Shown here: positions 40,273-50,574 of the stretch, piece by piece
Numbering within the stretch: position 1 is the stretch's first letter
How the letters are laid out: the number at the start of each line of letters is the position of its first letter
From: Megalobrama amblycephala
Lineage: Eukaryota; Chordata; Actinopteri; Cypriniformes; Xenocyprididae
NCBI RefSeq assembly: GCF_018812025.1
Contig: NC_063050.1
Coordinates: 13,666,983 to 13,730,982, forward strand
DNA: 64,000 nt
Direction of reading: 5' to 3'
Made by a program: the position numbers and the translations under genes
Notes under the pieces: model-generated
What the model was told of the DNA's origin: nothing
The model's database searches: none
Seen by the model: only the letters and a program-made list of their open reading frames with translations

Positions 40273-43200
40273 TACAGTGCGCTACAGTCTGATCTGATCA
40301 TAAATTCCATTACCTTGGGCTGCTAGATGTTAAACAATCCATGAAAAATGGCTTCATGAATGCAGTTTTCTGTCCTCTGTTGTAGCAGTGTCTATTGAAA
40401 ACGTAAGCTTGGGCATGAAAATTAGCCACTAGTATTTAGTTACATCTGCCATGAACTTATCTGCTAGTCAGTGACATTAGATGGTGGTATTAGTAATTTT
40501 TGCAGCGTAGTGCAGTGATGTCATCATTAGCTCATCACTGCATTATTTAGAGCTTATGATGACATCACTGCATTACTTTGAACTCACAGAGTAATGGAGT
40601 GATGTCATCATCAGCTGAGAGTAATGCAGTGGTGTCACCATCATTAAGTCATAGAGTTATGCAGTGATGTTGTCATTATTTCAGAGTAAAGAAGTGATGT
40701 CATTATCTCAGAGTAAAGAAGTGATGTCAGTGATGTCATTATCTCAGAGTAATGCAGTGGTGTTGTCATTATCTCAGTAACGCAGTGATGTTGCATTATC
40801 TTAGTAATGCAGTGATGTTGTCATTATCTCAGAGTAATGCAGTGATGTTGTCATTATTTCAGTAATGCAATGATGTTGTCATTATCTCAGAGTAATGCAG
40901 TGATGTTGTCATTATCTCAGTAATGCATTGATGTCAGTGATGTTGTCATTATCTCAGAGTAATGCAGTAATGCAGTGATGTTGTCATTATCTCAGTGTAA
41001 TGCAGTGATGTCATCATTATCTCAGTGTAATGCAGTGATGTCGTCATTATCTCAGAGTAATGCAGTGATGTCGTCATTATCTCAGTGTAATGCAGTGATG
41101 TTGTCATTATCTCAGTGTAATGCAGTGATGTCGTCATTATCTCAGTGTAATGCAGTGATGTCATCATTATCTCAGAGTAATGCAGTGATGTCAGTGATGT
41201 TGTCATTATCTCAGAGTAATGCAGTGATGTCGTCATTATCTCAGTGTAATGCAGTGATGTCGTCATTATCTCAGAGTAATGCAGTGATGTTGTCATTATC
41301 TCAGAGTAATGCAGTGATGTTGTCATTATCTCAGAGCAATGCAGTGATGTCAGTGATGTCGTCATTATCTCAGTGTAATGCAGTGATGTTGTCATTATCT
41401 CAGTGTAATGCAGTGATGTTGTCATTATCTCAGTGTAATGCAGTAATGTCGTCATTATCTCAGAGTAATGCAGTGATGTCAGTGATGTCGTCATTATCTC
41501 AGAGTAATGCAGTGATGTCGTCATTATCTCAGAGTAATGCAGTGATGTCGGTGATGTCATTATCTCAGAGTAATGCAGTGATGTCAGTGATGTTGTCATT
41601 ATCTCAGTGTAATGCAGTGATGTTGTCATTATCTCAGAGTAATGCAGTGATGTCAGTGATGTTGTCATTATCTCAGTGTAATGCAGTGATGTTGTCATTA
41701 TCTCAGAGTAATGCAGTGATGTTGTCATTATCTCAGAGTAATGCAGTGATGTCAGTGATGTTGTCATTATCTCAGTGTAATGCAGTGATGTTGTCGTTAT
41801 CTCAGTGTAATGCAGTGATGTTGTCATTATCTCAGAGTAATGCAGTGATGTCAGTGATGTTGTCATTATCTCAGTGTAATGCAGTGATGTTGTCATTATC
41901 TCAGAGTAATGCAGTAATGTTGTCATTATCTCAGAGTAATGCAGTGATGTCGTCATTATCTCAGAGTAATGCAGTGATGTCAGTGATGTCATTATCTCAG
42001 TGTAATGCAGTGATGTTGTCATTATCTCAGAGTAATGCAGTGATGTTAGTGATGCCGTCATTATCTCAGATTAATGCAGTGATGTTAGTGATGTCGTCAT
42101 TATCTCAGAATAATGCAGTGATGTCATTATCTCATAGAGTAATGCATTGATATTTGTCATTATCTTAATGCAATGTTTTTTAACATTAGCTCAGAGTAAT
42201 GTCATGATCATTAGCTCAGAGTAGTGCAGTGGTGTCATTGTTAGCTAATCACTGCATTTTGTGAGCTAATGATCTTATATTAATCTAATTAATAATGCAG
42301 TCAGTGATGTCATCATTAGTTCAAACAGTAATGCAGTGATGTTGTCATCAACAATTTATAGATTAATCCAGTGATGACCTTATAATTTAATGGGCACTTC
42401 ATTGCCAGTGTGCATGGACACACACAAACATCAGAGAGACTGGCCATCTGTCACTGCTGACACACGCTAACATCAGCATGAGCCATGGGTCCTTCCATCC
42501 CCCACACTTTCCTTGCCTTTTCACCTCTTTCTCTTGCAGTACCGATTTGCCGTTTTCACAAACCAGAATGATCAAACCTATAATGATACACTGGAAGACT
42601 ATAATAAGAAAGCCCATTCCATGACAAACAACAGCACAGCACCAAACCACACAAACATTTTGAAGCTCACCAGTCAGTGGGTTTCTGCTATCACACCGAC
42701 ATTTAAAACACAACATATAAAAGGCCATTACAATGTGTTATTCTTTATCTTTGGACATCTAAAGGTCAGATAAAGATTATTTAGACTGAAAGGGACAGTA
42801 TAATTACATGGGCAGTCCTGACAACCTGTTTATTTAAAAACTGGCTCTGTTTCAGTAGCAGGGCCTGCCAGTTCATGGCTCCTTCTGATATAGTAACAGG
42901 CTGAGACAGCACGCGCTGATTCAAACACACACACAGAGAGAGAGAGAGAGTCTTCTTGACACAATGCTGTGGACGGGGTCAATCTTTGGCACTGAACATT
43001 TGCACAGATCTCAAGAATTTCTGCACTGCTCAGATAAAAGGCATCTCTGGTGTCAAATAAATGCACAACATCACATTTACCTGTTGAACTCCCAGAATTA
43101 CACCCAGAAGGATCCAGAACTAAAAGATGTTGCGAAAAGACCTAATGAAAGCATGCATGGTACTTCAAAGAATACAATGGTCAAGGACCATGTTCAAATG

Positions 43201-44472
43201 GTACAACTGGTCAAAATTTTGTTGGTAATACCTTTTTATTTTTATGACATATACCATGCATGTTTTGCATGTTATTTGAAGTATTTACAGTTATAAGTAA
43301 ATAACATGGTACATGAATATGCTAATCATTCAGGCGTTTTACCATATACCACCAATGTACTGTACGCCACTTTTGTACGGGTAAACCGAGACTAAATGCT
43401 CTGGGCTGTTGTTACTAAATGCTCCATTAATTATGCATGCAAGCCGCTCTCGGTAACTGTCTCAGAAAGAAGAGAGACACTGTTACTGACTCCCGCGAGC
43501 ACAACCGATCGATCGCGAGGATACGATCATTTAACACACACACACCGCTGATACCAAAACCATCAAAACACAATCAAACCAACCGATGTAGCCTGTACAG
43601 AATGATTATTGATTGGTGCCGTGAGAAGTACGTTTGTTTTCTGCACGCACGAGATTAAACAAAGAGATCTCGCGCTCGAAACACACTATCACGCGCGCGT
43701 TCAAGGTTACTCGCCGGGACGGCGGACACACATTTGACTCAGAATAACTTGTGAAATCACATTTAAATCCCAACCACAGGAAATCACCGCATATTGCCAG
43801 TTAAATCACTTTTAAAAAAGCGAAATAAAAATAAAACCCTTACAGACTCGTGACAGTACGGGAGTTTTGTTCGGTCCGTCGCTGTCCGCGGTGCTGAAAT
43901 CATTCCTGAACCGGTCACCGACGACAGAAACTCACAAACACTGTATCTCCTTTCGCCAAAAGAGCTTAACGACCCCGCGGACAGTCGCTTTTATCCTCTT
44001 TGATGTCCAGCTGCGCGCTCGGCCACGTCACAACACGCGGTGCTCGCGCTGATTTAAATAAGGCACCGGACCCTCCTGACGGTACAGGGTACACACGAGC
44101 CTTTGTCATCATGAGTGAACACAGTGCTTTAAGAGCACACTTTCTTTTACAGGCCTAATCAACAGCATTTCAGACACCCTCTGTCAAGTTATAAACAGGT
44201 CCAAATATTTGAGAGCAATTCTGTTTTGCAATCTTGAATGTAATGAAACACACCATTACAAAACTGCTTGAATTTCAAAATGTCTTTGCTTTGATAACAG
44301 TAGCAATCGATCTGACATGAACAAAACCTGATGATCAATGTCAACAATACTGAACTAGTCGCATAGAACAACTTGGGAAATCTGATCGCACAATTTAAAA
44401 TGATTGTAACCCAGTATAGACATTTGACTGGAATAAAAACGGTTCATTTACATTATTACCACATAATGACTC

Positions 44473-44565
<93 letters not shown>

Positions 44566-44870
44566 GCCAGGCGCGCGTCACTTGTGGCTGCCCATGTCTA
44601 GCGTTTAGTTTACACCGTGTATTGTATGTTTAGTTTAATCATGTGCATTAGGGGTTGAGCAGTAATCATAATCGACTAAGGTTTTAAACAGCGATGCGTG
44701 AAAACAGAGGAGGCTATTCGCGTGTGCCTGTAACGTCACGTGATCTCCAACCTAGATTTAAACCATCAAAATGACGCCGATTCAGAAGGTATCTTACAAA
44801 ATCGCTTCTAATGAACACAGCTGGCGCAGAAATTAGGTTGTGTGAGGGTGTTTCTCACCTCTGTGGCCAT
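38268..44870 (-). CDS. golga7b: Golgin subfamily A member 7B
   Basis: Partner subunit of DHHC palmitoyltransferases (family: GOLGA7/GCP16 with DHHC9; GOLGA7B with DHHC5), acting at Golgi and plasma membrane. Exons on the minus strand: 44870-44859 (MATE), 40224-40099, 39631-39479, 39326-39225, 38348-38268. All are in phase 0; 157 aa. Conserved segments: [36 protein letters not shown], and the core [16 protein letters not shown] at about 70-85, whose Cys pair (CLAC) corresponds to the palmitoylated cysteines of GOLGA7. Then [19 protein letters not shown] and IEISVYEDR. The Ser/Gly-rich tail ends SSGR and is shorter than the human tail. The 12-base first coding exon and the 4.6-kb intron 1, which holds a large minisatellite, are notable. 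Confidence 0.95.
38460..38960. other. AT-rich golga7b intron 4 sequence
   Basis: Repeated TTTTAGTTATTTTAGT-like low-complexity stretches, of a kind common in fish introns. No feature with definable borders. Confidence 0.4.
40227..40269. repeat. GA microsatellite beside golga7b exon 2
   Basis: About 20 GA units start a few bases upstream (minus strand) of the exon 2 acceptor. On the minus strand this is a CT tract, so it serves as the polypyrimidine tract. Confidence 0.85.
40490..42370. repeat. 30-nt minisatellite open on both strands, golga7b intron 1
   Basis: The core unit is 30 bases: GTYGTCATTATCTCAGWGTA then ATGCAGTGAT. Some units carry an extra nine bases (GTCAGTGAT), making 39. The central array (about 40950-42130) holds roughly 35 near-identical units. 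The flanks (40490-40950 and 42130-42370) are degenerate copies. Because units are multiples of three and have few stops, one frame is open for 391 codons on + and another for 370 codons on -. It lies wholly within an intron and is not evidence of a gene. Confidence 0.93.
42380..43300. other. Intronic stretch without recognised feature
   Basis: Part of golga7b intron 1. A short GA run lies near 42935. I see no exon or defined transposon. Confidence 0.5.
43844..44055 (-). promoter_or_regulatory. golga7b: Possible alternative golga7b promoter and first exon
   Basis: A CpG-rich island on the minus strand. TTATTTAAAT (about 44055) and GGATAAAAGC (about 43995) could act as TATA elements, and TGACGTGG (near 44030) resembles a CRE. 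An ATG at 43903 opens 20 codons (MISAPRT...YCHES) ending at a GTAAGGG donor at 43844/43843, in phase 0. That is the phase needed to join golga7b exon 2 and would replace MATE with a different N-terminus. Sequence features are seen; function is inferred. Confidence 0.4.
44475..44565. repeat. CTAT tetranucleotide microsatellite
   Basis: About 22 perfect CTAT units. Confidence 0.95.
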
Positions 44871-45412
44871 GTTGCCATGCGAGGGCGCGATGCCTGTCCC
44901 GGGTGCTGAAACGGGTTCACGGGAATAAACGTTTGTGCTCGGGGATAAAGAGGGGGCGGAGCCGGAAACAATCATGCAATGTGATGACGAGCGGGGGGAG
45001 GGGCTGATGCCGCTCAGATTCTCTGATTATGGTTCAGTCAAATAATGTTTTGGGGGTATATATTTTAACAGCATCTTCAGAAATCACAAAGATTACTATA
45101 TAAACTTGTCTCAGTTCACAAACAGAAGATCACGAAGAGAAGTTGTTCCCTGAGGAGGTAACCATAGAAACAGTGCTAGAAAGCGCGCTTTTTTTAGTCG
45201 AGGACGGTTAGGAGAACGACAAAACTGACAGTTTAAGTTTATTATAGACTTGCACATTACATTACTTAGTTTTTAATGCCTTTAAATGTCTTTGGCAGTT
45301 TGATAAATGTGGAAAAGGCGCCAAAACACTATTGGTTGAGCGAGAGGAACCTCAACAACTTTTAGGAACGGTGCAAAAATTCTTCAACACAGCAAAACTT
45401 ATATTCAGATTA

Positions 45413-45418
45413 TTTATT
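45413..45418 (-). terminator. zfyve27: zfyve27 poly(A) signal (candidate)
   Basis: AATAAA on the minus strand about 1.06 kb past the stop codon. The golga7b first exon begins only about 540 bases further on, so the two genes are tightly head-to-tail. Confidence 0.4.
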
Positions 45419-46473
45419 ACTGTAACAGTAGATTCAAACAAGAAAACAGATGGTGTTATACTATGGATAACTTACCCAACAGATTTGAATTGGTTTAAAT
45501 AGCAGTAAAAGGACATTCATAGATCTATAACCGTTAATACTCTGGTTTTACATTCAACCATGGCTTAAAGAAAAACACACAAATAAAACAGACACAAACA
45601 TAGCCCATTCTTTCAGTAACAATGCGAACAGGAGAACTCATGAGTTATTTGCTGATAGACTAATATGGGAGCATTATTTTGATTATCATAAATGGTTACT
45701 GAGGAGGATGTGCCAAAAACAAACATACATATATAAATTAACATTTTCCAGATAAAAACTACACAAATAAATTACATAATCAACAATCATGGGTTAAAGC
45801 AGATAAGCAGCATGCAGAAGGTTTCTGAATTGTAACGGTTGAGTTTAGTCAACAGGATGAGAGGAATAAATCATCTTATTTACTTTATAAACGATTGAGG
45901 TCAACTCAACTAATCAGATTTGACAGTATGTGAAGCAATATAAACCTTCTGAAATGCTCAGATCCATTGCATTTGGCATCCAAAGCAATGATGAAAATGA
46001 CCAACATCACTTACATGGTCTGGTTCTCCTCTATAGGATGATGTGATGTTATAAATAAACACATAATCAGGCCCCTGGACATTAACATGATTCTAGAAAG
46101 TGATGAAAGCGTTGATGAAACTACAGCATTTGATATCGCAGCAAGGTGAGGTCCAAGTTAACCAACCAATCTTTATGTATTCGGGTTGACTGGGGTAAGC
46201 AGCATATTCCAAGCAAAAGGTCATCATTTAACAAAGGAGCTCACGTAATGGGTCACAAATTTTGAACAGACAAAATAAAACTCTGAGGAAGCTCAAGAAG
46301 AGTGTTGAAGAAACCGAAGAGGCAACATAAGCTGCAAGATTTTGGTCCTCCATGTGAAATGCTCCACATAGAAACCTCAAGAATCACTGAAGCAGCCATC
46401 TTGTGGCCCACCCCTAGTTTATTCTACAGGATTGCAATGGTGGAAGGTTTTTTTTTCGGGATGATGGCCAATC

Positions 46474-49400
46474 CTACTTGGTGGTGAGGAAAGTATTGCA
46501 CATAGAACAAACAAACACGGTCTCTCTTTGGGCTTCGGGAGCTAAAGATTCAGAGAAAGAAAGAGAACAGTGTGTAAAATATCTTCAATAAAACATTCTT
46601 TGCTAAATTCACTCGTACTACTCATACCTGTGGCTCCCATACTGGATTTGAACACTTTATACGAGCAACAGCGGGAACAACAACTGGCGCCACAGTTACT
46701 GCAGTTTCTCTAGAAAAATAAAATGATTATCGGTGAAACAACATCATCACACACAGTTGAAATGGAGAAGCATGTTCAACAGAACGAGGATCATAAGCCA
46801 TACCCTCTTCTTTAAAACAGAAAACGCTGAATTGCACTGGAAACAGTTTCCTGTGGACGGACAAAAAGACAGTATGGTTATGAGGAGATATAATATAGAA
46901 GAAGGTGAAAAACAAAGTGAAAAGAGATCTGTAGTGACCAGTGGCGTTGGTAGGGACCCGCTTGCGAAGTTTTTCAGTAAGTTTGGACACTTTACTGCGG
47001 ATGGGTTCGTTTCTGCTCAACAGCCCGTTATCGGAGATGGTGTCAAACTCAGGAACACCAGAAGACACATCCTCGTCATCCTACGGGAAATAAACACATA
47101 CACAGAGATAAATAAATCATATTCAACTTCTGTAGAGATGAGAAGTGACAGATCTGAACCCATTAGCTCTCATGTTCTGCTTGACACCAAAAGATCTTCC
47201 ACTTCACCTTCACATGACAAAACCTGCACACAACCTTTGAAAATCCCACTGACATTTTTTTCCACAAATATACATATGGGTCAATGACATTCACTTTTTT
47301 AACAGACTGATTAGTTCATTAAATGATTAAACAATCACCTGAATGCACATCTTTTACAATGAGCATATTTAAAATTATAATTTTTTTTTTTTTTTTTTTG
47401 TCATCCTGGAATATGGCCATGATGCATCTTCCTACATGTTTGTTTAAGAAATGAAAAGCTACACACTTCATCAATTAAGATAAATAGAACAGTTGCCAAA
47501 CATATAACATGCTAGAAACATAATAATTATGGCAATAATCATCCAATAATAGACTCTTAAAAGGCCCGTTCACACCAAGAACGATAACTACAAAGATAAC
47601 GATAAAGGTATATGTCTAAAAATTGTTCTAAATATAAAAGAATAGCACTGTTGAATGATAAAACACTGACAGCCAATCAGAATCCATTCTAATTTAAGGG
47701 CTCGCGCATTTAAAATGGCAGAAGACATTGCGGAGAAGTTAATCACCGAGGTTCCAGAAAAAGCCACCACTGTGTGACAAAGTATCCATTTTCAAGGATA
47801 CGTTAAAGAAAATTAATATATGGAAAACAGTCGGTCATACCCTCTGAATAAATGGTGAGAAGTATTAGAGATATATGCCAGGCGAGCAAACAGTGTGAAA
47901 TAAAATTACCTCAGATATCCAGCTCTAGTTTTGATAACATTGTCTTACTTCCTTTGAATTTGCAGTGAAAAAGACTAGGCTTTGTTTTTATTCCACTATA
48001 TTGAGTTTGTCAGCTAAATTCACTGTTAGATTAGATCGATTACACTAACTATTCACTCAAAACATAGCATGCTGAGGACATCTGCTGGTTAAAGTCAGCA
48101 TGAAATCAAAATTGACCCTATTTACTTTGTTAGTGCATATTACCAGTCTTGTGGTAAACAATTAATCTGTAAGTTAAAACACAGAAAAAAATAGTTTGTT
48201 GTGGTAATCTTTAATCAAAATCTGAAAAGTTACTTCCGGTCTGGAATGGTGTTCCTTCTCTGATGACGTCAGTTTGACGGCTTGGGTTGAAAACGCTTAA
48301 ACCACTCCCCTCTAACCGTTAGTCTGCTATGAGTGAGAGATGGAGAGGAGGAGCGCAAAACTAAAACGCTGCCTTCTATTCAATATTCTGTTTCACTTGG
48401 AAATACGTCACAACACTGGAGAAAAGTCGTTTGCAACTTCCGGTTCACGGGGACTTTAAAGCTGTGTAAATACAACAAGAAAAGCAAAAACATGTACACA
48501 CTTCGAAACCGCAGCGCGTGAGCTTATAATAAACAGACCATTATCTTTTGTTGGTGTGGACACAAATATAGTTATTGTTCTTGGTGTGAACGGGCCTTAG
48601 CATTTGTCTGTTTAAATCCAAACTGTGACCTTTTTTTGGCTGTGCAGTGTATGCCAGTCAATTTTTATTATTTGCACATCAAATTGCATAACCCAAGAAA
48701 ACGTGGATTCATGATTCAAATATTCACAATATATTCAAAAATTGTTTTAAAGTTGAGTTTTAAACTAGATTTTCAACTAAACTAGATTTTTAAACCAGAT
48801 GTATCATTGACCCACATACATAAATCAGTGCATTTTACTTTTGACAGCTCACTGTCCTCGTGTGAAGATTTTCTCTCGGTGTTAGTTCTGTTCTGTATGT
48901 AGAGGGCTCTGGCTTTAGAGATCACATTTACTGAAGTCATTAGAAATAGATGAATCCCTCCGCCTGTAGCGGCACATGTGACGACTTCTGTAAACCTGAC
49001 CCCATGTTTGTTGCTGCTGAGCTTCACTTCCTGCAATCATCCGATGACTGCGAGAAGTCTCAGATTTCTGTGCCGTACAGCACTTAACACCATTATAACA
49101 CCACAAGCCCTCGAAATACAGCGTCTAGCGAAGGTTGGGCACATTTCAGGTCAATTATTCAATTCAGATGCCAAATTGGACATTTGTAAATGCACATCAT
49201 AATATGGAGTGCCTCTTAAATGGACAATAAATCAGCCCAACTCATCACTATGATTGTTAGTGGACATTCCCAAACCTTTTCATCATGAGTTTGAACCTCA
49301 CAAAAGAAAGAGTGTAATTATTAACCATGACCTGAAGAAAGTGTCACCGAGTAGCCATTTCCTGTGACATCACTGTTAATAGAAGCCACCGAAATTAATG

Positions 49401-50534
49401 CAAGCATTAGGGGGTGTGGTTAGAACACCTAGAGATCATGATTGACAGGTGTGTGTGGGCACCTTACGGGCTGTCCATCTCCGAATCTTTGGTAGCAAAT
49501 AAGCTACAGGCCCCACCTACATTCAAAACACGGGCCGGACACTTTTACAACAGTCATGCCCCCTTATAACAAAATACACTGCATTATTATTCTTTAAAAA
49601 GAATTAGGTCTGGATTTGTCTTGATCCACTGCATGTTTTATCTGAGTTCATGAGTTAAATGAGATGCATCTGAATTTAAATTCACACCTGAACACATATT
49701 CAAGACATACAGGTGAATCTCACAAACACATTTCACCCCATAATCAAAACTAATTAAATTGTATTCTGCTTAAAGAAAATGAAGCATACATAAAAAAATA
49801 TCACATTACAATAAGGAGTAAATGTGCATAATTACCATGAGAATAATGCCAAATAAAGTATTGGTCCTAAAAAGAGCATCATTTTAGTTAAGCAAAATAT
49901 ATTTTTTATTGTTTGATTGTAATTTTAGGGTGAATTATGACATTTCTTGACAGGTTTTGTGAGATGCACCCTACATTGGCAAACTAAAATCTAATAATCA
50001 TACACTAATTTCCACATATTACATACATAAACATATGTACATGCATTCAGAGCATTTACATTGATGCAAAAACATGCACAAACACAAAGTCAGTTCAGTC
50101 CAGGATGTTTCCTCACTCGGTTAAAGCTACTGAGGATTTAATGAAAAATTAAATGCTCTCAGTTACTCTATTACTCACCACTAAAGCCAGAGGAGTTTCC
50201 TTGGAGAGCAGAGTAGAGGTCAGAGGTCAGACATGTACACATACACACTACACAACTAAATCTGCTTAGATAATGAGAAGGCTGATGATATCTTCACTCA
50301 TGTTCACACACACACACACACGCATGTTAATGCTACAAGTCTCCACACCACTAGATGGAGCTACTTACCGGCAACACAAGCTGAGATTCCTTGAGCAGGG
50401 AAACAGCAGAAATGAAAGAGCATGTCAGAATCAGAAAAAAGAGATGTTTTCCTGACCACTATGGCATCTTTAAACTCGTCGTCAGAGAGATAGACAGACT
50501 AATGGATAGGACAGACAGACAGACAGATACACAA

Positions 50535-50574
<40 letters not shown>

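Noticed and set aside
40949..42130. CRISPR-like array of repeats
   Set aside because: Units are contiguous without unique spacers, in a vertebrate intron.
40975..42150. Long open frames of 391 (+) and 370 (-) codons as genes
   Set aside because: They are direct products of a 30/39-nt tandem repeat inside golga7b intron 1, with no start context, splice support or family resemblance.
44871..46473. sfrp5 exon between golga7b and zfyve27
   Set aside because: Expected from human gene order, but no frizzled-type Cys-rich or netrin-like coding sequence is visible here.
46804..46843. zfyve27 FYVE exon starting after TTTCCAG at 46843
   Set aside because: It would drop the first zinc-binding Cys; the acceptor at 46850 (CCACAG) restores NCFQC and the correct phase.
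46733..47287. 184-codon plus-strand open frame
   Set aside because: Antisense to zfyve27 exons, which match protrudin on the minus strand.
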